Origin: Marivibrio halodurans
GTDB taxonomy: Bacteria; Pseudomonadota; Alphaproteobacteria; UBA8366; Aestuariispiraceae
Direction of reading: 5' to 3'
Length of the DNA stretch: 64,000 bases
NCBI RefSeq assembly: GCF_017963645.1
Contig: NZ_JAGMWN010000004.1
Coordinates: forward strand, 62,001-126,000
The position numbers and the translations under genes were made by a program. This document shows positions 57,360 to 64,000 of the stretch, piece by piece. A model generated the notes under the pieces. It saw nothing but the letters and a program-made list of their open reading frames with translations. It had not been told where the DNA came from and searched no databases. Positions within the stretch are counted from its first letter, which is position 1; each line of letters opens with the position of its first letter.

Positions 57360-58586
57360 ATGCATATGTCCCCGCCGCCTTTTCGCCCCCGCTACGAACT
57401 GCCCGCCGTGATCGCCACCGTCTGCGGCTTCGCCTTCTCGGCCGGGCTGCTCTATCCGACGGTGGCGCTGATGCTGGAGGCGCGCGGCGTGGCGGAGGAC
57501 ATGATCGGCCTGAATACCGCGATGGTCGGTTGCGGCGTCATGGTCAGTGCCGGGCTTCTGCCGCGTCTGACCGAACGCCATGGCGGTTGGCCGATGCTGT
57601 TCGTCGGCGCGGGCGGTGCGATCCTGGTTCTGGCGGCGATGAGCCTTGCCTACGAATACTGGGCCTGGCTGGCGCTGCGTTTCCTGCTCGGTATCTTCAT
57701 CAACGGCCTCTATGTGATCGGCGAGGCCTGGGTGAACGCCATCGCGGGCGAGGAGAAGCGCGGGCGCACGATCGCGATTTACACCACCGTCATGGGGGCC
57801 GCCTTCGCGGCCGGTCCGGCGCTGGTCCCCGTCGTCGGGATCGCGGATTCGACCCCCTTCTATCTGGTGATGGTGGTTATCGCCGCCTCGGTCGCGCCGG
57901 TGCTGGGCTTCCGGCGCATCGATCCCCTGCGGGGCGAGACCGCGCGGGGCGGCGCCAGCCAGGCGCGTTTCGGGCCGGTGCTGCGTGGGGCCGCCGTCAT
58001 GCTGGCGGCCGTGCTCGCCTTCGGGCTGATGGACGGCACGACGCTCGGCCTGATGCCGATCTACGCGCTCGCCCTCGGGCTGGAGGGGGAGGCCGCCTCC
58101 TGGCCCTTGACGGTGATGGTCGCCGGCTCGGTCGCGCTGCAATATCCGATGGGCTGGCTCGCCGATCGCTGGGGGCCGCGCCAGGTGCTGCCGGCCTGCG
58201 CGGCGGTCTGCGCGGCGGGCGGGTTCCTATTGCCCGCCCTGGAGCCGAACAGCCTGCCCTTCTTCGCGACGCTGGTGATCTGGGGCGGGGCCTGCTTCGC
58301 GATCTTCACCGTCAGCCTGATGCTGGTCGGTCGCCGCTTCCGCGGCCCCGCGCTGTCCACCGCGAGCGCGGCGCTGACCATGTTGTGGGGCTTGGGGGCG
58401 GTCGTCGGGCCCTGGGGTATCGGCGCCGCGATGAAGGCATCGGGGCCGCACGCCATGCCGATCCTGCTGGCCGTCGTCTTCGTGATCCTGACCGTGGGGG
58501 CGCTGCTCTTCCGCGCCCATCTGCCGACCAAGGCGGAGGCGCGCGCGACCCACCGGGCCGCGGGCCACGCCGACGCCGCTCAGTAA
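57360..58586 (+). CDS. MFS transporter
   Basis: A 408-residue transporter with about 12 membrane helices. GLLPRLTERHGGWPML and later GWLADRWGPRQVL are the MFS signature loops (GxLaDrxGrr type) of the two halves, and GEAWVNAIAGEEKRGRTIAIY follows helix 4. It resembles the YcaD/small-molecule exporter branch. The substrate is unknown. It is convergent with the dehydrogenase gene, overlapping its stop by 7 bases. Confidence 0.9.
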   Translation: MHMSPPPFRPRYELPAVIATVCGFAFSAGLLYPTVALMLEARGVAEDMIGLNTAMVGCGVMVSAGLLPRLTERHGGWPMLFVGAGGAILVLAAMSLAYEYWAWLALRFLLGIFINGLYVIGEAWVNAIAGEEKRGRTIAIYTTVMGAAFAAGPALVPVVGIADSTPFYLVMVVIAASVAPVLGFRRIDPLRGETARGGASQARFGPVLRGAAVMLAAVLAFGLMDGTTLGLMPIYALALGLEGEAASWPLTVMVAGSVALQYPMGWLADRWGPRQVLPACAAVCAAGGFLLPALEPNSLPFFATLVIWGGACFAIFTVSLMLVGRRFRGPALSTASAALTMLWGLGAVVGPWGIGAAMKASGPHAMPILLAVVFVILTVGALLFRAHLPTKAEARATHRAAGHADAAQ

Positions 58587-59548
58587 CCGCGCGCCGGATC
58601 GACCACGTTACGCGCCGCGCGACCGGCCAGCGCATCCGCCAGATTGTCGCGGAACGCGATCGCCATCCGCCGGTACCAGTCCGACACCAGATCGGCGATA
58701 TGCGGGGTGACGACGACAGTGTCGAACGACCAGAGCGGCGAGGATTCCGGCAGCGGCTCCTCCGCGAAGACGTCGAGGACGGCGCTACCGATCCGGCCGT
58801 CACGCAGTGCATCGATCAGCGCGCCCTCATCCACCACCGGCCCGCGCGCGGCGTTGAGAAAATGGACGCCCGGCTTCATCGCCGCGAAGACGGACGCATC
58901 GACCAGCCCCCGGCTTCCCGCCGTCAGCGCGGCATGGACGGCGACGAAATCGCACCCCGTCACCGCCTCCGCCACCCGGTCGGCGCCGAAGACCTGGGAG
59001 ACATGTTCCGTCGGCGCGGGATTGGCGCGCACGCCGACGACCTCCAGCCCGAGAGCCGAGGCGCGGCGCGCGACCTCCCGTCCGACATGGCCCAGACCGA
59101 CGACGCACAGCCGCTTGCCCGCGATGCCGGTCCAGGTGCGCTCCACCCAGCGCTTGGCCCGCGTATCGGCCATGAAACCGACGAAACCGACATTCATCAT
59201 CTGCAGGGCGGCGGCGACATATTCACCGAGGAAGGCCGCATTGACCCCGGCGGCGTTGGTGACCCGCTTCTCCGCCGGGTTCCAGGGCATGAGGTGATCG
59301 ATACCCGCGCCGCCGTTCGCGAACCAGCGCACGCTTTCGAAATCGAGCACATGCTTGAGCGACGCCTTGTCGATATCGCCGGAACAGATGCCAAGCGCCA
59401 CGGTCGGGCGGAATTCCGCCAGCGTGGGTGCGATATCCGCCCGCCGCTCCACGAAGCGCACGGGCAGATCGTCCGGCAGCCCTTCGGCGAAGATGTCGCG
59501 AAGCGCCGCCGCGTCCTCGTAGAGCACCAGGAGGCGTTCCGTCGTCAT
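58580..59548 (-). CDS. D-isomer-specific 2-hydroxyacid dehydrogenase family protein
   Basis: A 322-residue NAD-dependent dehydrogenase. VVGLGHVGREVARRASALGLEVVGV is the Rossmann motif; NAARGPVVDEGALIDALRDG contains the substrate-binding arginine; LDVFAEEPLPESSPLW holds the catalytic glutamate, and VVVTPHIAD the catalytic histidine. The N-terminal half (FANGGAGIDHLMPWNP) is the substrate domain. It reduces a 2-oxoacid or oxidises the D-hydroxyacid; the exact acid is not evident. It lies 29 bp downstream of ettA on the same strand. Confidence 0.9.
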   Translation of the reverse strand: MTTERLLVLYEDAAALRDIFAEGLPDDLPVRFVERRADIAPTLAEFRPTVALGICSGDIDKASLKHVLDFESVRWFANGGAGIDHLMPWNPAEKRVTNAAGVNAAFLGEYVAAALQMMNVGFVGFMADTRAKRWVERTWTGIAGKRLCVVGLGHVGREVARRASALGLEVVGVRANPAPTEHVSQVFGADRVAEAVTGCDFVAVHAALTAGSRGLVDASVFAAMKPGVHFLNAARGPVVDEGALIDALRDGRIGSAVLDVFAEEPLPESSPLWSFDTVVVTPHIADLVSDWYRRMAIAFRDNLADALAGRAARNVVDPARGY

Positions 59549-59577
59549 TCCCCTGCGCTCCGCCCTATCACGCGGCC

Positions 59578-61263
59578 CTAGCGCGTCATCCGGCGGTACT
59601 TGATCCGCGTCGGGGTCGACGCATCCTCGCCCAGGCGGCGCTTGCGGTCGGCTTCGTAATCCTCGTAATTGCCCTCGAACCAAGTGACCTGGCTGTCGCC
59701 CTCATAGGCCAGGATGTGGGTCGCGAGACGGTCGAGGAACCAGCGATCGTGGCTGATCACCACCGCGCAGCCGGGAAAGGTGGAGAGCGAATCCTCCAAC
59801 GCGCGCAGCGTATCGACGTCCAGGTCGTTGGTCGGTTCGTCGAGCAGCAGCACGTTCGCCCCGGATTTCAGCATCTTGGCGAGATGCACCCGGTTGCGCT
59901 CACCGCCGGAAAGTTGGCCGACCTTCTTCTGCTGGTCCGCGCCCTTGAAGTTGAAGGAGCCGACATAGGCGCGGCTCTGCACCTTGCGCTTGCCGAGTTC
60001 CAGGATATCGGCGCCGTCCGAGATTTCCTCCCAGACATTCTTGTTGGGATCGAGGGCGTCGCGCGACTGATCGACATAGCCGAGCTTCACCGTCTCGCCG
60101 ACGCGCATGGAGCCGCCGTCCGGCTCCTCCTGACCCGTGATCATGCGGAACAGCGTCGTCTTGCCCGCGCCGTTGGGGCCGACCACGCCGACGATGCCGC
60201 CGGGCGGCAGCTTGAAGCTCATATCCTCGAACAGCAGCTTGTCGCCATAGGCCTTGGAGATGCCCTCCGCCTCGATCACCAGATCGCCGAGCCGTGGGCC
60301 GGGCGGAATCACGATCTGGGCGGTCTGGTTCGCCTGCTCGGCGTCCTGCGCCTCCTGGACCAGCTTCTCGTAGGACTGGATACGGGCCTTGGACTTGGTC
60401 TGGCGCGCGCGGGCGGAGGCGCTGACCCACTCCCGCTCGGCGGCGATGTTGCGAAGGCGAGATTCCTGCTCCCGGCCTTCCTGGCGCAGGCGCTTTTCCT
60501 TCTGCTCCAGCCAACTGGAATAATTACCCTCGTAGGGAATGCCGCGCCCGCGGTCGAGTTCGAGAATCCAGCCCGTCACATTGTCGAGGAAGTAGCGATC
60601 GTGGGTGACCATCACGACCGTCCCGGCATAATCCGCCAGGAAGCGCTGCAGCCAGGCGACGCTTTCCGCGTCCAGGTGGTTGGTCGGCTCGTCCAGCAGC
60701 AGCATGTCGGGCTTCGACAACAGCAGGCGGCAGAGCGCGACGCGCCGCCGCTCCCCGCCGGAGAGCTTCTCCACCGACCAATCGCCGGGCGGACAGCGCA
60801 GCGCGTCCATCGCCACCTCGACCTGTCCTTCCAGGTCCCAGGCATCGGCGGCGTCAATCTTCTCCTGCATCTCCGACTGCTCGGCGATCAGGGCCATCAT
60901 CTCGTCGTCGTCGGTGACCTCGCCGAGCTTCATCGACACTTCGTTGAAGCGATCCACGAGGTCCTTCAGCTCCTGCATGCCCTCCATCGCGTTCTCCGCG
61001 ACGGTCTTACTCTCGTCGAGCTGGGGTTCCTGGCGCAGATAGCCGATCTTCACCCCGTCCGCAGCCCAGGCCTCGCCGGTATATTCGGTATCGATGCCGG
61101 CCATGATGCGCAGCAGCGTCGATTTACCCGCGCCGTTATAGCCGAGCACGCCGATCTTCGCGCCGGGCAGGAACTGAAGATTGATGTCCTTCAGCACCTC
61201 CTTGCCGCCCGGATAGGCCTTGCCCAGCTTATTCATGCCGAAGACGTACTGATAGGAGGCCAT
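59578..61263 (-). CDS. ettA: Energy-dependent translational throttle protein EttA (ABC-F)
   Basis: A 561-residue ABC-F protein with two ATPase domains and no membrane part. Domain 1 has [20 protein letters not shown] and [11 protein letters not shown]; domain 2 has [20 protein letters not shown] and [11 protein letters not shown]. Between them is the basic P-site tRNA interaction linker ([18 protein letters not shown]). EttA binds the ribosomal E site and gates the first peptide bond according to ATP/ADP ratio. The start [21 protein letters not shown] is typical for the family. Confidence 0.95.
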   Translation of the reverse strand: MASYQYVFGMNKLGKAYPGGKEVLKDINLQFLPGAKIGVLGYNGAGKSTLLRIMAGIDTEYTGEAWAADGVKIGYLRQEPQLDESKTVAENAMEGMQELKDLVDRFNEVSMKLGEVTDDDEMMALIAEQSEMQEKIDAADAWDLEGQVEVAMDALRCPPGDWSVEKLSGGERRRVALCRLLLSKPDMLLLDEPTNHLDAESVAWLQRFLADYAGTVVMVTHDRYFLDNVTGWILELDRGRGIPYEGNYSSWLEQKEKRLRQEGREQESRLRNIAAEREWVSASARARQTKSKARIQSYEKLVQEAQDAEQANQTAQIVIPPGPRLGDLVIEAEGISKAYGDKLLFEDMSFKLPPGGIVGVVGPNGAGKTTLFRMITGQEEPDGGSMRVGETVKLGYVDQSRDALDPNKNVWEEISDGADILELGKRKVQSRAYVGSFNFKGADQQKKVGQLSGGERNRVHLAKMLKSGANVLLLDEPTNDLDVDTLRALEDSLSTFPGCAVVISHDRWFLDRLATHILAYEGDSQVTWFEGNYEDYEADRKRRLGEDASTPTRIKYRRMTR

Positions 61264-61419
61264 GGGCTCGCTTTCCGTTTGCTTGACCATTGAAATGGAA
61301 CGCGCGCGAAGTCCGCGCTGCGCGCGGGTTGTAGCCGATGACCGCCCCCCGCTCAAGCGCCGCCGCCGGAATGCGCGCTTGCCCTTGATTTTCCGGCCCG
61401 GACGTCCGATTTTCAGGGC

Positions 61420-61845
61420 ATGATGGATGATCGCAACGATACCCAGACCCGGCGCGCCGACGCGCAGCATCTCCCCCTCGTGACCGAGGCGGAGGAAACG
61501 CGCGAGGATGCCCCCCTGTTCGCGGAGGCGAAGTTCCCGATCGGCCTGCCCGTGCGGCATCGGAAGTTCGGCTTCCACGGCGTCATTTTCGACGTCGATC
61601 CGGAATTCGACAATACCGAGGAATGGTATCAGTCGATCCCGGAAGAGGTGCGTCCGCGCAAGGACCAGCCCTTCTATCATCTGTTCGCGGTCAATCCGCA
61701 GGACGAGAGCCCCTATATCGCCTACGTCTCCGAGCAGAATCTGGAGCCGAGCGCGGATGACGAGGGCCCCTTCCACCCCGCCGTCGCCGAATATTTCGAC
61801 GGCATGGAGGAAGGCCGCTTCGTCCTGAGGCTCGCGCTGAACTGA
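61420..61845 (+). CDS. hspQ: Heat shock protein HspQ
   Basis: A 141-residue protein with the HspQ/YccV domain from about residue 37: [28 protein letters not shown], then [24 protein letters not shown]. HspQ binds hemimethylated DNA and acts as a specificity factor and substrate of Lon. The first 35 residues are acidic and family-specific. ATGs at 61420 and 61423 are both usable. It is divergent from ettA. Confidence 0.92.
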   Translation: MMDDRNDTQTRRADAQHLPLVTEAEETREDAPLFAEAKFPIGLPVRHRKFGFHGVIFDVDPEFDNTEEWYQSIPEEVRPRKDQPFYHLFAVNPQDESPYIAYVSEQNLEPSADDEGPFHPAVAEYFDGMEEGRFVLRLALN

Positions 61846-61889
61846 GCGCGGGCCGAAGGCGCGCCACGCGACTCGCCGTTTCCCTCATT

Positions 61890-61936
61890 ATCGGTTGGAT
61901 GATTTGGTTCAGGCGAGTCTTGGTCCCGCCACCGGG
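61890..61936 (-). pseudogene. Fragment of a gene related to the partial gene at the right window edge
   Basis: Read leftward it encodes PGGGTKTRLNQIIQPIM, the same C-terminal motif as PGGETETRLNQIIQPMI in the gene at 63683-64000. The two 47-bp DNA stretches (this one and 63738-63784) match at 43 positions in the same orientation. Here the upstream part is lost about 45 bp further on, where an IS3-family orfA begins. Confidence 0.6.
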
Positions 61937-61981
61937 TCGGCTCGACCCCGGACTCTGGCCGGTGATCGTCAATGACGACGA

Positions 61982-62308
61982 TCATCGCTTGAGTGGGCAG
62001 GCGAGTTCCGCCTGAGCGAAATATGTCGATGCCTTACGCAGGATCTCGTTCGCCTGCCGCAGCTCACGGTTCTCCCGTTCCAGAGCCTTCATCTTCTCGG
62101 CAACGTCGCTCGGCACGCCCGCCACGACGCGGCTGCCGGTCTCGGCCTTCTTGACCCACTCCGACAGCGTCGAAGGCGCGCAGCCGATCTTGGCCGCAAT
62201 AGAGGTTATCGCCGACCACCGAGACGGATACTCGTCTCAATGCTCCCTCACCATCCGAACGGCTCGCTCGCGCACCTCAGGTGAAAACTTGTTCGTCGTC
62301 TTGCTCAT
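61982..62308 (-). pseudogene. IS3-family transposase orfA with in-frame stop, orfB missing
   Basis: Read leftward, 109 codons encode the usual orf[24 protein letters not shown], then a TGA, then [32 protein letters not shown], and a leucine-zipper-like end [19 protein letters not shown]. The frame is otherwise intact, so one nonsense change broke it. The catalytic orfB that should follow on the left is absent; an HspQ-side sequence is there instead. An IS end (TGAACCGCCCCGGG on the minus strand) lies at about 62361. Confidence 0.85.
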
Positions 62309-62361
62309 GATGGCCCCTTCGTCTCAGGAGTTGGGGCCTCCGGCAATCCCGGGGCGGTTCA
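61982..62361 (-). mobile_element. IS3-family element remnant
   Basis: It comprises the orfA pseudogene plus its upstream terminal region with TGAACCGCCCCGGG. The orfB half and the other terminal repeat are gone, so the element cannot move on its own. Confidence 0.75.
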
Positions 62362-62413
62362 TCCAGACAATCACAAATATCAATTATAGTAGAATACGAC
62401 AGAAACGATTAGA

Positions 62414-63076
62414 CTACGTACTCTCTACGCTGATGTTTCCTTGCAGTGCTCGAATTTCTGATTTGGAGTGTTGATCGATAGTTCTATTCGCTAATTTGTC
62501 CGCTTTCTCCTCAAAGTCTGATAGATTTATCTTGGATAGCTCCACAACATCTTTCCAACAATGAATGGCGTTACCAAAAGACAATACAACTGGTCGCAAA
62601 CGGTGTATTTCCTCCCGCTCTGGGTCTAGGTCTATTTCTTTACCTCTAAGTGATTTTGCTTGCCGATAGCAAAGATCTATTTCCTCATAAAACTGCATAA
62701 CTCTCGCAGTAATGTCGGGGAGCAAGACACCAAAGTGCTCCACCAAAGCTTCGTAGGCACTAATACTTGGTTTCGGAGAATTTTCGTTCAACTCCAACCA
62801 ATAGTCCTTGTTGTCGGTCTTGGATTGTTCAGAAAGGAAAAAGCCATGCTCGGCGCGGGCCACGTCGGGTCGAAGCTTTTTTATGTTGGCCGCCATTTCC
62901 ATTACGGTGGCACGCAGCATGCGTTCCGCCTTCTGCTGCTGACTCTCCACATAGAAGGTGCGAGCGTTTCTGAGCCCTCGCCATGTCGCGAAGTAGACGG
63001 CTAGAAACGGAACGACTACCGCAGCCCCGGTTCGAACCCACTCCAAGATGCTTATGTCTGAGCCAGCGTCTGCCAT
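62414..63076 (-). CDS. Hypothetical membrane-anchored protein in AT-rich island
   Basis: A 220-residue protein with one N-terminal membrane helix ([21 protein letters not shown]) followed by a cytoplasmic helical region ([43 protein letters not shown]). Base composition is far less GC-rich than the host genes around it. It lies between two different IS remnants, so it was probably acquired. In outline (N-terminal anchor plus long helical tail) it recalls the prophage moron at 28454-29113, but I see no clear sequence identity. Function unknown. Confidence 0.65.
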   Translation of the reverse strand: MADAGSDISILEWVRTGAAVVVPFLAVYFATWRGLRNARTFYVESQQQKAERMLRATVMEMAANIKKLRPDVARAEHGFFLSEQSKTDNKDYWLELNENSPKPSISAYEALVEHFGVLLPDITARVMQFYEEIDLCYRQAKSLRGKEIDLDPEREEIHRLRPVVLSFGNAIHCWKDVVELSKINLSDFEEKADKLANRTIDQHSKSEIRALQGNISVEST

Positions 63077-63590
63077 TGCCCTACTCCCAATTGCGTTCCG
63101 TGTCGGTTACCAGAGTCGTTGGGCAGCAGGAAGGTGTCCCTACAACAGTGTTTTTATGTAAATTTTGGCCATAGAAAAACGCCGCAAAAGCGACGTCCAT
63201 TTTTGCCGCTAGCAGGCGGCTCTATTCGGAGTCATAGAGCGTGCTCGTCTCGCGCCGCAGCTGGAACTTCCCGCAAGAGATCTCCGTCTTGGTGACACGG
63301 TGGAGCGGTCGGCCCCTCCCCTGCCCAAACAGAGACTTCAGGAACGTCCAGACAACGCGAAGAACGACCCAGCCCTTCTCAAGAAGGTCTGTCACGGTCC
63401 TTATCATTTTTTTGTGGAAGTGCTGCTATTTGCAGCTACTGGAACAGGCTCCGTACGGACGGGCAGCTACGAAAATCCGTATGCCCGTACCTTCTTCACC
63501 TTGCATTAAGCGTAGCAAGTAAGCGGCCACCTGTCCACAGGATTCTACGCACAGTACTAAAACGTGCATTGTTGACGTACAGGAGCCGAC
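63077..63590. other. AT-rich stretch without a convincing gene
   Basis: 514 bp of lower-GC sequence. The only frame worth noting is a leftward 61-codon ORF at 63222-63407 with an ATG but no ribosome site, encoding a hydrophobic segment (VVLRVVWTFLKSLFG); I do not call it a gene. I see no RNA gene here. Confidence 0.5.
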
Positions 63591-63699
63591 TGAAGTGGTC
63601 CCGGAAATCCGGACAGGTCGCTAAGGTGTATCCCGAAGCTATGAGAGGGATACGAGATGACGAAGCGCCGTTCATTTACGGATCAGTTTAAGGCGAAGG
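63591..63699 (+). mobile_element. Truncated end of a second IS3-family element
   Basis: From TGAAGTGGTCCCGGAAATCC (a terminal repeat-like start) to the first 14 codons of an orfA (ATG at 63657, TKRRSFTDQFKAKVA). Homology stops near 63699 and the sequence passes into the 3' end of the leftward gene at the window edge. Its terminal repeat and orfA differ from those of the remnant at 61982-62361. Confidence 0.7.
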
Positions 63700-64000
63700 T
63701 CGCTCTTATCGCTCCAAGTTGCGCCGCCGCCTGGATCATCGGTTGGATGATCTGGTTCAGGCGAGTCTCGGTCTCGCCGCCGGGAAGGGAATAGCCATCG
63801 TGGGCGAGGCCGAAGTCGCGTTGGAAACCGGAGAGGCCCCAGGTCAGGTCCTCGTCCACGCCCGGGTCGGCCGCGCGGGTCCTTTCGGGCGGATAATGCC
63901 CGGTCCAGGACAGCGCGTTCTTGAGCGCGATCACATCCCGCACCCGGTTCGGCTGATCCCGGCCCACGCCGGTCGCGAGCGCGAGGGGAGGGGATCGGGG
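63683..64000 (-). CDS. Partial gene, peptidoglycan-binding-like repeat protein (5' part outside window)
   Basis: The frame is open from the right edge to a stop at 63683. Visible residues include VIALKNALSWTGHYPPERTRAADPGVDEDLTWGLSGFQRDFGLAHDGYSLPGGETETRLNQIIQPMI. The pattern (ALxxTGxY, FQRDxGLxxDG, PGGxTxxxLN) is that of peptidoglycan-binding (PGB-1) repeats, which bind cell wall or act as adaptors. The last 15 or so residues derive from the IS junction, so the C-terminus is not native. Confidence 0.6.
   Translation of the reverse strand, partial: PRSPPLALATGVGRDQPNRVRDVIALKNALSWTGHYPPERTRAADPGVDEDLTWGLSGFQRDFGLAHDGYSLPGGETETRLNQIIQPMIQAAAQLGAIRATFALN

Noticed and set aside
57275-59581. A 768-codon rightward open frame
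   Set aside because: It overlaps the MFS gene in the wrong frame and the dehydrogenase gene on the opposite strand; no conserved domain.
59428-61293. A 621-codon rightward open frame
   Set aside because: It is antisense to ettA, whose Walker and signature motifs are complete.
63222-63407. A 61-codon leftward frame in the AT-rich island
   Set aside because: No ribosome site and no homology that I recognise; kept only as a remark in the gap entry.

Overview
The window is GC-rich DNA from an alphaproteobacterium. This rests on the GapR/DUF2312 nucleoid protein, HspQ, a DUF1244 protein, an FNR-box-controlled hemN and the overall protein character; a Rhodospirillales-like lineage is plausible but cannot be fixed from the sequence alone. 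Host DNA occupies about 1-16.3 kb and 55.74-64 kb. Between them lies a complete transposable (Mu-like) prophage of 39,426 bp, 16317-55742.

Left host arm: a leftward aromatic acyl-CoA catabolic operon (FAD hydroxylase/old-yellow-enzyme fusion, short-chain dehydrogenase, MarR regulator, enoyl-CoA hydratase cut by the window edge). It is divergent from an iron alcohol dehydrogenase, and a perfect 28-bp AT-rich palindrome sits between the two. Then follow a small zinc-finger protein, a glutathione transferase, an L,D-transpeptidase, gapR, hemN with a perfect FNR box, a DUF1244 protein, two unrecognised genes, a GCS2-type carboxylate-amine ligase with an N-formylglutamate amidohydrolase, a DUF2786-like protein and a FadR-type regulator.

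Prophage: the left end carries transposase-site-like repeats and a leftward S24-type repressor. The rightward early block holds a Ner-like protein, a ParB-like protein, MuA and MuB homologues, a stand-alone DnaA domain-IV protein, Gam, an MT-A70 methylase, many small zinc-binding proteins and GemA. A leftward low-GC membrane gene (moron) interrupts it. A Mor-like activator precedes lysis genes (M15 endolysin, holin candidates) and Mu-type packaging and head genes (DUF2730, gp26-like, gp27, TerL gp28, portal gp29, gpF fused to a nuclease-like domain, protease/scaffold, decoration, gpT, gp36, gpG, gp37). The tail module is of the long, sheathless siphovirus type: tube, frameshifted assembly chaperones, tape measure, distal tail proteins, hub, collar fibre and fibre chaperone. 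A Dam methylase and a membrane-anchored gene close the element. Both termini are visible: TG...CA ends, a TGCAGT site 21 bp in from each end, and an 8-bp flanking direct repeat.

Right host arm: a PAS/histidine kinase, an MFS transporter, a D-2-hydroxyacid dehydrogenase, EttA and HspQ. It ends in an AT-rich, IS-scarred island with two different IS3-family remnants, an unknown membrane gene, and two related fragments of a repeat-containing gene, the last running off the window.

No CRISPR array, rRNA or tRNA was seen. The most unusual items are the exact prophage ends with an 8-bp rather than 5-bp duplication, a canonical G-GGA-AAC frameshift site at the chaperone stop codon, the head protein-nuclease fusion, the free DnaA domain IV, and a host/prophage pair of related zinc-finger microproteins.
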